A program made the position numbers and the translations under genes. Positions 37,826 to 46,296 of a stretch of 64,000 nucleotides of DNA are shown piece after piece. The stretch spans positions 1-64,000 of the forward strand of contig CAZPUS010000010.1 in assembly GCA_964589825.1 (NCBI GenBank), read 5' to 3'. The notes below the pieces were generated by a model. The model was given only the letters and a program-made list of their open reading frames with translations. It was not told the DNA's origin and made no database searches. The stretch's first letter is position 1, and each line of letters opens with the position of its first letter. This DNA comes from CAZPUS01 sp964589825. GTDB lineage: Bacteria; Fibrobacterota; Chitinivibrionia; Chitinivibrionales; WJKA01.

Positions 37826-38530
37826 TTATTTCGTTTGAAAAGTCAATACCGAAACATCACGTGTATGCACCCCCTCCAACTCCCGGTCTACGTTGAGTCG
37901 GCAGTCATATACACATGAGAGATTATTGTGAGGTAAAAAAGGACGTTGCGCATCTGCAATGAGTACGCGTTTTCCATACCGGATATGTTGCATGGTAAGC
38001 CATTCAAAATGTGAATGAGCCACCGCTTCTTCGTAAAACATATCAGATACGAGCACGACATCCGCATCCGCCGCGAGATCAATATTTGTAATGTCTCGTT
38101 CAGAATATTCAAGAGATACGTTGTTGTGCGCCGCATTGATTCGGGTCACATCCCGCGCAATCGGATCGATATCATTTGCAACAACACTCGCTGCACCGGC
38201 CAATGCGGCGGCGATTGCCGCTGCGCCCCCGCCACATCCGACATCAAGTACACGCATACCCTCCACACACTCACGTTGGCGCGTTATATAGTCAGCCATA
38301 ACTTCAGCAGCGGGCCATACCACACACCAGAACGGTATTTCACAAGTGTGGCCGTTCTCTTTTTCCCATTCATCCCAGAACCGATAAAAATCGGGGGCCT
38401 GATGCATACGAAGTGAAGGACAACGCGCTATTGGTCCCAGCGGGGCATAGTCTCTGAGCAGTTGTATAGAGGGGCTTTTACATTCGATCATCATGGCCGG
38501 CTTTTTTCTCGGCAACATCTCCTCTTTCAT
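37826..38530 (-). CDS. Class I SAM-dependent methyltransferase (ETFB lysine methyltransferase-like)
   Basis: A 234-residue Rossmann methyltransferase. Motif I is VLDVGCGGGAAAIAAA, followed by acidic ANDIDP, and the post-motif VLVSDMFYEEAVA resembles the METTL20/ETFB and PrmA-related protein-lysine methyltransferases. The WPAAEVMADYI-like segment before motif I supports this. The substrate is a guess. Likely co-transcribed with the transaldolase gene. Confidence 0.8.
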   Translation of the reverse strand: MKEEMLPRKKPAMMIECKSPSIQLLRDYAPLGPIARCPSLRMHQAPDFYRFWDEWEKENGHTCEIPFWCVVWPAAEVMADYITRQRECVEGMRVLDVGCGGGAAAIAAALAGAASVVANDIDPIARDVTRINAAHNNVSLEYSERDITNIDLAADADVVLVSDMFYEEAVAHSHFEWLTMQHIRYGKRVLIADAQRPFLPHNNLSCVYDCRLNVDRELEGVHTRDVSVLTFQTK

Positions 38531-38584
38531 GTTACAGAATGAATCGCTTATTGCAAACCGAACCGATAATTACACAACGTAATA

Positions 38585-39685
38585 TCAAAACGTTACCATC
38601 GCACTCAGGTCAATAATACCACCGGTGTATTCGTCCCCGTTCTCGTACGAAGTGCGAATCCACTGGTATTCTCCCGCGACCTTGAAAAAATCGCTCAGCG
38701 GGACAATCACATCACCGTACACGGTAGTATTGTCTTCTATCTCTTCGGTCGCTTCTATAATATGTTCATTTCCGAAACCCATCACCACATGCAACCGGGT
38801 AAACGGCTTTGATATGACATTGAACCAGAATCCGTACGTCTCCGTATCCGCTCCTGCCAGCGTGAAAATATTTGCATCATTAAGGTTCTCTCCCCAACAG
38901 AATTCCCCCTTGAGTGCTAATAATTCGTGCAGTGGCAGCTGTGCATCGAGGCTTATGCCCTTTGTTGACGTCTCTATATCTTCTCCAAAGACCGCATAAC
39001 AGCCCGAAACCCCGATCTCGATATTCTCCTCCACCGCAGCTCTTCCCTGAATCATCGGGATACCCGAGCGATTATCCGCCCCGAGCCAGTCGTCTCCTCC
39101 TCCGCCTTCTTTTGCAGCTTCTCCCATACTTGCCTGCACCAGTCCGGTTATGGGATCGAAGTCATGGGAATATCCCACCTGCAGCTGGGTTCGCCGGAAA
39201 CTGTAATTGCCGTTATACCACATGTTGGCATTGGTGTTGTTGGTAACAGGATGCAGTGGCGAAAAGATATCCCACTGCTGCCCGAAACGCAGTTGCAAAC
39301 CTTCCTGTACCTCAATCCATCCGTATGCCAGTCGCATACGCGGTCTGGCATTCGCATTAGATGCGATCACCCAGAAATCGAGCTCCAAAAGAATGCCAAC
39401 CGGCATATCCCGCACAGATCCTTTTCCCTTTAATCCGAATCTGCTGTGCTGAGCGCTATAGCTTATACCCGTTCCTCCGCTGTCCTCTTCTGTTGCGGTG
39501 GATACACATGTAATCGCAGGATATCCGTACGAAGCCACTTCGCCCTGCGTAACATAATACATATCAGCCTTCACAAAACCGTAGGGGTTTACTTCGGGTT
39601 CGTTCGTTTCACATGCATAGAGCGCATAAATAATTGTTACGACGCTCATACCTGCAGCCATCAAACAGATACCAATTCGCTGCAT
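38585..39685 (-). CDS. Outer membrane porin (DcaP-like)
   Basis: A 366-residue beta-barrel with a signal peptide from MQRIGICLM and the opening YGFVKADMYYVTQG, then SAQHSRFGLKGKG, FGQQWDIFSPLHPV and strand repeats to a C-terminal phenylalanine (LSAMVTF), as in porins. ATG 39685 has GGGAG five bases upstream. It probably allows passage of small solutes; specificity unknown. Confidence 0.8.
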   Translation of the reverse strand: MQRIGICLMAAGMSVVTIIYALYACETNEPEVNPYGFVKADMYYVTQGEVASYGYPAITCVSTATEEDSGGTGISYSAQHSRFGLKGKGSVRDMPVGILLELDFWVIASNANARPRMRLAYGWIEVQEGLQLRFGQQWDIFSPLHPVTNNTNANMWYNGNYSFRRTQLQVGYSHDFDPITGLVQASMGEAAKEGGGGDDWLGADNRSGIPMIQGRAAVEENIEIGVSGCYAVFGEDIETSTKGISLDAQLPLHELLALKGEFCWGENLNDANIFTLAGADTETYGFWFNVISKPFTRLHVVMGFGNEHIIEATEEIEDNTTVYGDVIVPLSDFFKVAGEYQWIRTSYENGDEYTGGIIDLSAMVTF

Positions 39686-39726
39686 AATCACTCCCTTCGA
39701 GAAGGTCCTCAAAACGGTTATAAAAT

Positions 39727-40686
39727 TTATAGCTTCCAGAATTTTCTCAGCTTCTGTTCCGTAAGCGCCATTCGCCCTTCGAATTCATCCACGGTCTGAA
39801 TCATGGAATCAGTCGACCGTTCCGAATACTTCATGTCATTGCCGTTAATGCCGTCAAGAAAATTGAACAGACACTTGGGAAACACCTCGACATTATAGCC
39901 GCCTTCCAACGTGGCAAACATGGAAGAAAAACGGTTTCTTAAACGACACCCGAGCGCATGATACGCATTCATACTTAATCGAAGCTCCAGCAGAAGATCG
40001 TACTGATGTGCATCGAACCCGGCAGATACCGCAACCACATCCGGCGCAAACTGCTCCGCCACCGGCATAAGCCGATCGACCGCATCGAGGAATATTTCAT
40101 CACCAGACCCCGGCGGTAATGCCACCTGAATGGTATACCCTTCTCCTTTCCCTTCTCCGATGTAGCCCATTTCTCCCCCGCCCGGGAATGCGGGATACTG
40201 ATGCAGCGACCAGTACATAACCTGGTCGGAGTGGGCAAAAAAATCAACCGTTCCATCGCCGAGATGGGCATCGAAGTCGAATATCAAAACCCGTTTACCC
40301 TGTGTAACAAGGTGCTGGACGGCTATGGCAAGATTATTAAAAATACAAAAGCCGCTGCTGCGGGAAGGAAATGCATGATGGCCGGGAGGGCGCACCAGTG
40401 CAAAATCGTGTTGCCGTGACGCCATTATGGTAGCACCTGCCGCATACACTGCAGCATCGTAGCTTTTTGGGGAAACGATCGTATCCGCATCGAGATGGGT
40501 AGTGCCGTTCTGACATGCATCCCGAACCGAATCGATATACTCCTGTGTATGTACCAGTGTAAGATAAGGCTCGCCGCTCTCGATTTCGGACACCGGCAGG
40601 TCACCACACAATTCGAGACGTTTCTTATTCTCCGGATGCATGCCCGTATCGTGTTCGAGAAATACCGGATTATAAATTATGTCCAT
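39727..40686 (-). CDS. acuC: Histone deacetylase family protein (AcuC-like)
   Basis: A zinc-dependent deacylase of 319 residues: RPPGHHA (paired His), DFDAHLGDGT (metal Asp and His), SAGFDAH (metal Asp), and EGGY. All catalytic and zinc ligands are present. In Bacillus, AcuC removes acetyl groups from acetyl-CoA synthetase; here the gene follows satP and acs on the same strand, which supports the same role. The start MDIIYNPVF at 40686 has AGGGA ten bases upstream. Acetylpolyamine or acetoin-related deacylation is the alternative. Confidence 0.88.
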   Translation of the reverse strand: MDIIYNPVFLEHDTGMHPENKKRLELCGDLPVSEIESGEPYLTLVHTQEYIDSVRDACQNGTTHLDADTIVSPKSYDAAVYAAGATIMASRQHDFALVRPPGHHAFPSRSSGFCIFNNLAIAVQHLVTQGKRVLIFDFDAHLGDGTVDFFAHSDQVMYWSLHQYPAFPGGGEMGYIGEGKGEGYTIQVALPPGSGDEIFLDAVDRLMPVAEQFAPDVVAVSAGFDAHQYDLLLELRLSMNAYHALGCRLRNRFSSMFATLEGGYNVEVFPKCLFNFLDGINGNDMKYSERSTDSMIQTVDEFEGRMALTEQKLRKFWKL

Positions 40687-40843
40687 ATGCAAACAATCCC
40701 TTATGATGATACTCTGAAGATACAAAGATGCTTACGCTGCCGGCCTGTCATGCGGACATACCAGTATGAATGTTCGATATGACCCATGATGGGATTAACC
40801 GGAATCACCTTCGACCGGATATGTACCGCATGCCTGGTATATA

Positions 40844-40870
40844 CGGGAAGGCCATCATCCGGCCTTCCCG
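40844..40870 (-). terminator. Strong hairpin after the acetate transporter gene
   Basis: A 10-bp perfect GC-rich stem (CGGGAAGGCC/GGCCTTCCCG, 7-nt loop) 24 nt past the satP stop. On the minus strand no T run follows, so it may be a pause or mRNA-stabilising structure rather than a classical terminator. Confidence 0.55.
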
Positions 40871-40894
40871 CAAAAAAATGTACAAATACGGGGG

Positions 40895-41488
40895 TTATTT
40901 CTTTACAGGACCGAGGGGCAACACCGTGGTTCCGTACACCTCGTTCAGAACCTGTGCAAGGGCCGCATATATAGCGGATGCCCCGCAGAACACCCCTTCC
41001 CATCCGGTAAATGTTTTGAGTGCCGCATTGCCGGTTGCATCACCAATGGCCAGCAGAAAAAACAGGAGTGCAAGTGTAAAAAATACTACCTGCAGCGCTT
41101 TATTGATTCTCAGCGTACCGATAAACATCACGAAAGTGAAAATTCCCCACATTATAAAGTAGGCGATCATGGCAGATGTAGTGGCAGCTTCACCGAGCGC
41201 ATGATTGGGCATAAGCAGCAGGCCAACCAGCGTCAGCCAGAACAGTCCGTAAGAAGTAAATGCGGTGGTGCCGAATGTGTTGTTCTTTTTCCATTCCATG
41301 ATACCCGCGATGATCTGCGCCAAACCGCCGTAAAAAATGCCCATGGCGAGGATCATCGTACCAAGCGGATAAATACCCGCATTGTGTAAATTGAGAAGAA
41401 CCGTTGTCATACCAAAACCCAGAAGGCCCAGTGGTGCGGGATTTGCAGTGGTATCTTTGATTTCGTATACTGAGGCGTTTCCTTCCAT
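40895..41488 (-). CDS. satP: Acetate uptake transporter (AceTr/SatP family)
   Basis: A membrane protein of about 197 residues with six hydrophobic segments and the family signature NPAPLGLLGFGMTT (about 16-29). Members form acetate/succinate channels or symporters in the inner membrane. ATG 41488 (AAGGA eight bases upstream) is preferred over 41497. It follows acs on the same strand, so acetate uptake and activation are encoded together. Confidence 0.93.
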   Translation of the reverse strand: MEGNASVYEIKDTTANPAPLGLLGFGMTTVLLNLHNAGIYPLGTMILAMGIFYGGLAQIIAGIMEWKKNNTFGTTAFTSYGLFWLTLVGLLLMPNHALGEAATTSAMIAYFIMWGIFTFVMFIGTLRINKALQVVFFTLALLFFLLAIGDATGNAALKTFTGWEGVFCGASAIYAALAQVLNEVYGTTVLPLGPVKK

Positions 41489-41519
41489 TCTCCCCATCCT
41501 TTCTTTATGTTATAAAAAC

Positions 41520-41553
41520 AATAAAAGCACCGGTGTTGCTGCAGCAACACCGG
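41520..41553 (-). terminator. Palindromic hairpin between acs and satP
   Basis: A 24-nt perfect palindrome (41530-41553, CCGGTGTTGCTG and its complement), followed on the minus strand by TGCTTTTATTGTTTTT. It could be a partial terminator lowering satP relative to acs expression, or a protein-binding site. Confidence 0.6.
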
Positions 41554-41577
41554 CAATGGTAATTAATTACTGTCGTA

Positions 41578-43572
41578 CTACGACTTCTGTCTGTCCTGAA
41601 TGAGCTTTTCAACCACACTCGGATCGGCAAGTGTGGTAATGTCACCCAGGTTATCGGTCTGGTTTTCCGCGATTTTGCGAAGTATGCGCCGCATAATCTT
41701 TCCGGAACGTGTCTTTGGCAGTGACGGAGTGAACTGAATGCCTTCCGGTGTCGCAATGGGGCCGATTTCCTGACGTACATGCTTAACCAGTTCTTTCTGA
41801 AGCTCTTCGCTGCCTTCTTCCCCCCCGACCGGTGTTACATACGCATACAGCGCCTGCCCCTTTACTTCATGCGGCATTGGAACCACCGCCGCTTCGGCGA
41901 CTTTGTCGTGACTTACCAGCGCGCTTTCGACTTCCGCCGTTCCGATACGGTGTCCGGACACGTTCACGACGTCATCGATTCGTCCGAGTAACCAGTAATC
42001 TCCGTCCGAATCGACGCGGCATCCGTCTCCGGAGAAGTAAAGGTTATCGAACATGGTAAAGTACGTATCGATAAAACGATCGTGATCTCCCCATGTGGTA
42101 CGCAGCATGCTCGGCCAGGGTTTACGGATACAGAGCTTTCCGCCTTCGTTGCGTTCGCATTCACTGCCGTCATCGCGCAGCACTACCGGATCGATACCAA
42201 AAAACGGTCTGTTCGCACTTCCCGGTTTAAGCGTATGTGCGCCGGGAAGTCCGGTTATAAGGATACCGCCCGTTTCGGTCTGCCACCAGGTGTCGACGAT
42301 AGGACAGCGCTCATGACCGATATTTTTGTGATACCACATCCACGCTTCCGGGTTGATCGGTTCACCCACGGTACCGAGCACACGCAGGGTATCGAGAGAA
42401 TACTTTTTGGGCCATTCGTCCCCGAGACGCATCAGCGCACGGATTGCAGTCGGTGCGGTATAGAATATGGTCACCCCGAACTTGTCGCAGATATGCCACA
42501 TCCGGCCTGCATCGGGATAGGTGGGTACGCCCTCGAACATCAGCGATGTGGCACCGTTTGCCAGCGGACCGTACACAATATAGCTGTGCCCGGTTATCCA
42601 TCCGATATCGGCGGTGCACCAGTAGATGTCATCATCATGCAGGTCGAAGACGTATTTATGTGTAAGAGAAGTGTAGAGAAGATAGCCGGCGGTTGTATGG
42701 ACCACACCCTTTGGTTTGCCGGTAGATCCGGAGGTGTAGAGAATAAACAGCGGGTCTTCCGCATTCATCTGTTCGGCTTCGCACTCTGCGGACTGACCGG
42801 CCACTTCCTCATGAAACCAGGTGTCCCGTCCGTCTTTCATTTCACAGGCTTCATCGTTCACTTTGGCGACAATAACATTTTCGATGGTCGGCGTATTTTC
42901 AAGAGCCTTGTCGGCTATATCCTTGAGCCGTATGAATTTTCCGCCCCGACGCGACACGTTTGCGGTAATGAGCATCTTGCAGTCGGAATCGTTCACCCGT
43001 CCTGCAATCGCATCCGAGCTGAAACCACCAAAGATCACTGAATGTATCGCTCCGATACGTGCACACGCAAGCATCGCGATCGTCAATTCGCTTATCATCG
43101 GCATATAGATGGCTACCCTGTCCCCCTTCTGTATTCCTTTTGACTTGAGCACATTCGCGAACTTGCACACTTCTTCGTGCAGCTGGCGATAGGTCAGATT
43201 CTGCACATTGTCTTCTTCTTCCCCCTGCCAGATAATCGCTTTTTTATCCGCGAGCGGACCATCAAGATGGCGATCGAGACAGTTGTAGCAGACATTAAGT
43301 GTTCCGTCTTCGAACCAGGTGTGTGTGACGTTGCGGGACTTGGTATCCCATTCATATTCAAGGCTTTTGGAAGGCTCCTTAAACCATGACAGTGTCTTTT
43401 TGGCCTGGTCCAGCCAGAATGCTTCGGTATTGTTTACCGACTCTTCCCACATTTGCTGATACTGGTCGAATCCGCTTATGTGAGCCCTCTTTTTCACTTC
43501 CCCGGGTGGTGGAAACTGACGTCCTTCGGTCATAAATGACGTCATCGACCCTTCCTGCGCGCGATCAGCCAT
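41578..43572 (-). CDS. acs: Acetyl-CoA synthetase (AMP-forming)
   Basis: A 664-residue enzyme converting acetate, ATP and CoA to acetyl-CoA, AMP and PPi. The phosphate loop is YTSGSTGKPKG, followed by YWCTADIGWITGHSYIVYGP, WWQTETGG and the hinge region. The C-terminal LPKTRSGKIMRRIL holds the catalytic, acetylatable lysine (about K625, equivalent to Salmonella K609). ATG 43572 has AAGGAG six bases upstream. The conserved lysine together with a nearby AcuC-type deacetylase and a GNAT-domain protein suggests control by reversible acetylation. Confidence 0.97.
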   Translation of the reverse strand: MADRAQEGSMTSFMTEGRQFPPPGEVKKRAHISGFDQYQQMWEESVNNTEAFWLDQAKKTLSWFKEPSKSLEYEWDTKSRNVTHTWFEDGTLNVCYNCLDRHLDGPLADKKAIIWQGEEEDNVQNLTYRQLHEEVCKFANVLKSKGIQKGDRVAIYMPMISELTIAMLACARIGAIHSVIFGGFSSDAIAGRVNDSDCKMLITANVSRRGGKFIRLKDIADKALENTPTIENVIVAKVNDEACEMKDGRDTWFHEEVAGQSAECEAEQMNAEDPLFILYTSGSTGKPKGVVHTTAGYLLYTSLTHKYVFDLHDDDIYWCTADIGWITGHSYIVYGPLANGATSLMFEGVPTYPDAGRMWHICDKFGVTIFYTAPTAIRALMRLGDEWPKKYSLDTLRVLGTVGEPINPEAWMWYHKNIGHERCPIVDTWWQTETGGILITGLPGAHTLKPGSANRPFFGIDPVVLRDDGSECERNEGGKLCIRKPWPSMLRTTWGDHDRFIDTYFTMFDNLYFSGDGCRVDSDGDYWLLGRIDDVVNVSGHRIGTAEVESALVSHDKVAEAAVVPMPHEVKGQALYAYVTPVGGEEGSEELQKELVKHVRQEIGPIATPEGIQFTPSLPKTRSGKIMRRILRKIAENQTDNLGDITTLADPSVVEKLIQDRQKS

Positions 43573-44190
43573 ATGAGACTCCTTGTTTTGAGATTGAGAA
43601 AAAATATTAAAAAACTCGTATACACATTTGCATATGTCAACCATTGTTACCGTGTTATAAAATATAATGATCGCACCACAGAAGCAAGAGGTAGAACCAT
43701 TTTTTCCATATTTATCATTTCAAAGCGGTATGCGGGTGCGATTACCGCATTCCATTCACGCACCATACAATTATTACTGCTCTTCTGCAGAAGAAAACAC
43801 CCCCTGTTCACCACTTGTATTTACCACGTGTCTTCATGTATTTTTATCATTCTTTTTTTAGTGATCCGCAGCCATGAAAACCAGTACACTGCAGCGCTGA
43901 AACCTTGGTGTTTCCGTGCGACAACGGACTTTTTATTTTATTATATATCAATTTTTTGCAGGGTTGTACCATTAATTCGCACCATGAGTGCGGTATACAT
44001 TAATCAGCCATTACACTATGGCAGATTTGCCCGGCTGCACGCACCGGCGAAATCCCCGACCGAATTTCCGCTATTCAATACGCAGCCTTTGCAGCGAATA
44101 GTCGATGCGATATCCGCTGCACCTCCATCTGATGGAATCGAAACAGGTATCATTAATACAGAATAACCGAATTAACGAAAGTCTCCTGAT
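43573..44190. promoter_or_regulatory. Divergent promoter region of the acetate genes
   Basis: 618 nt between acs (-) and the ADP-forming synthetase (+). It is AT-rich, with several TATA-like runs (for example 43655-43667), but I could not fix a promoter with confidence. A small ORF (43984-44166) occupies its right part. The long open frame from 43573 is compositionally poor and not believed. Confidence 0.4.
43984..44166 (+). CDS. Possible 60-residue small protein
   Basis: A short frame starting MSAVYINQPLHYGRF and ending GIETGIINTE, 24 nt before the ADP-forming synthetase start. Codon choice is reasonable but there is no ribosome site, no hydrophobic segment and no family I recognise. It may be a leader peptide or chance. 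Confidence 0.25.
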   Translation: MSAVYINQPLHYGRFARLHAPAKSPTEFPLFNTQPLQRIVDAISAAPPSDGIETGIINTE

Positions 44191-46290
44191 ATGAATTTTT
44201 CTCAACTGGTCGTGCCCTCCTCGCTGGCAGTGGTAGGAGCCTCGGCAAATCCTCAGAAGGTTGGCTACGCAATCCTGAACAACATCATTCAGGGTGGATA
44301 TGAAGGCGATGTCTACGCAATCAATCCAAAAGAAAAACAAATTCTTGGCATCGATTCCTACCCGTCACTGGAGCAGGTGCCGGGTACCATCGACTGCGCG
44401 GTAATTTCTATAAAAAAAGAGCTGGTTAAATCAATACTCCAGCAATGTGCGGCAAAAGGCGTGGCCAGCGTCATAATAATTACGGCAGGGTTCGGCGAAA
44501 CCGGAAAAGAAGGGCAAAATCTTCAGAAAGAGCTTACCCGATTCTGCGAAAGCAAGAATATTACGATGATGGGTCCCAATTGTCTCGGACTCATCAATCC
44601 CTGGCACAAGCTCAATGCCGCATTCGGACAGAAGATGAATCATGCCGGCGGCATCGGTGTCATTTCTCAGTCCGGTGCCCTGGTCACCTCGATACAGGAT
44701 TGGGCCTTTGCACAAAAAATCGGTTTTTCGATACTCGCTTCTATAGGCAACAAAGCATCTCTCGATGAAGTCGATTTTATTGTAAAACTGCGCGACGATC
44801 CCAATACCGACGTAATCGCCGCATACCTCGAAGAGATATCCAACGGTCAGCAGTTCATGCATATCGCAGAAAAGGTAAGCAAAACAAAGCCGATCGTAAT
44901 TCTAAAATCGGGTCGTACGAGCACCGGCGCCAAAGCCGCATCCTCCCATACCGGAAGTCTTGCAGGCAGCGACAATGCCTACGACTGTGCATTCGGCAGA
45001 ACCGGGGTACTGCGTGTGGAATCTATCGAAGAACTTTTCGACATATCCACCGCGCTCTCGTATATGCCGCTTCCGGAGGGAAACAATGTCGCTGTTGTTA
45101 CCAATGCGGGTGGCCCTGGCATCATGATGACCGATGCGCTCGAAAGTGCTGGGCTCGATATGGCACAACTGAAACCGGAGACAAGCAAGACGCTTTCCTC
45201 GTTCATGCCGGAGGCCGCTTCGGCAAAAAACCCGGTTGATGTGCTCGGTGATGCAGATGCAAAACGCTACGGAAATGCCATCGAAACGCTGATGAAAAGC
45301 GATGAGGTCGATGCCGTTATCGTAATTCTCACCCCGCAGCGAATGACCGAATATGCCGAAACCGCCAATGAAATCGTACGCATGTACCGTACACACGGCA
45401 AACCCATTCTTGCCTGTTTCATGGGCTCCGATATTGTCGAGGAGGGTGTCTCGATACTCCAGAAAAACAAAATACCGCATTATCCGATCCCGGAGCGGGC
45501 TGCCCGTGCCATATACGGAATGGCCTCATATGCACATTACAAAAAGCGTCCCCTGCGCACGGTGGAGCGGTTCACCGTGAATAAAAATCCGGTAAAAAAA
45601 ATGATCCGGCTCTACCGGAAAAAACAGCAATACGAAATTGGCGAAATCGATGCAAAAAACATGCTCAGCGCGTATAATTTCGATCTTCCCCCGGGAAAAC
45701 TCGTTACCAGTGTAGACGAAGCGATCAATTTTGCCGAGCAGACAGGCTACCCGCTCGCCATGAAAATTTCAAGCCCCGACATATTGCATAAATCGGATGT
45801 GGGGGGTGTCCGTATCGGGCTCGATTCCGCTTCGGATGTGGCCGATTCGTTCGAACTGATGATGCTGCGTGTCAAACGCGCTCGTCCGGAGGCGGAACTA
45901 CAGGGTGTACTGCTTGAAAAAATGGTGTCTGCACGCCAGGAGACGATCCTCGGTATGAAAAAAGACCCCCAGTTTGGCCCCATGCTTATGTTTGGCCTCG
46001 GAGGCGTCTTCGTAGAAATACTCAAAGACGTTTCTTTCAGCCTCGCACCGATTACCGAATCGGAAGCCTACGAAATGATTAAAGGTACAAAAACCTACAA
46101 ACTGCTCACCGGAGCACGTGGACAGACCGGCGTGGATATTCCGGCAATAGTCGAAAACATCCAGCGCTTCTCCCAGCTTGTTATGGATTTTTCCGAAATT
46201 GCCGAGATAGACATCAATCCACTTATGGTCGGCAATGAAGGAGAAGGTGCATACGTTGTCGATGCCCGTTGTGTAATAGAAAAGGAGTAA
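44191..46290 (+). CDS. acdA: Acyl-CoA synthetase, NDP-forming (acetate-CoA ligase, ADP-forming)
   Basis: A 699-residue fused enzyme: CoA-binding Rossmann domain (VVGASANPQKVGYAIL), two succinyl-CoA-synthetase-like domains with the phospho-His in AASSHTGSLAGSD (about 252-264), and a C-terminal ATP-grasp domain (KISSPDILHKSDVGGV, FGLGGVFVEILKDVSF). It interconverts acetyl-CoA + ADP + Pi with acetate + ATP, typically conserving energy during acetate formation. It is the first gene of a plus-strand run to tag; the next gene starts 7 nt after its stop. Confidence 0.93.
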   Translation: MNFSQLVVPSSLAVVGASANPQKVGYAILNNIIQGGYEGDVYAINPKEKQILGIDSYPSLEQVPGTIDCAVISIKKELVKSILQQCAAKGVASVIIITAGFGETGKEGQNLQKELTRFCESKNITMMGPNCLGLINPWHKLNAAFGQKMNHAGGIGVISQSGALVTSIQDWAFAQKIGFSILASIGNKASLDEVDFIVKLRDDPNTDVIAAYLEEISNGQQFMHIAEKVSKTKPIVILKSGRTSTGAKAASSHTGSLAGSDNAYDCAFGRTGVLRVESIEELFDISTALSYMPLPEGNNVAVVTNAGGPGIMMTDALESAGLDMAQLKPETSKTLSSFMPEAASAKNPVDVLGDADAKRYGNAIETLMKSDEVDAVIVILTPQRMTEYAETANEIVRMYRTHGKPILACFMGSDIVEEGVSILQKNKIPHYPIPERAARAIYGMASYAHYKKRPLRTVERFTVNKNPVKKMIRLYRKKQQYEIGEIDAKNMLSAYNFDLPPGKLVTSVDEAINFAEQTGYPLAMKISSPDILHKSDVGGVRIGLDSASDVADSFELMMLRVKRARPEAELQGVLLEKMVSARQETILGMKKDPQFGPMLMFGLGGVFVEILKDVSFSLAPITESEAYEMIKGTKTYKLLTGARGQTGVDIPAIVENIQRFSQLVMDFSEIAEIDINPLMVGNEGEGAYVVDARCVIEKE

Positions 46291-46296
46291 CCGCGA

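Noticed and set aside
43573..44166. 197-residue ORF in the acs divergent region
   Set aside because: The N-terminal two thirds are AT-rich, Cys/Phe/Ile-heavy and lack a ribosome site; only the last 60 codons were kept as a weak candidate.
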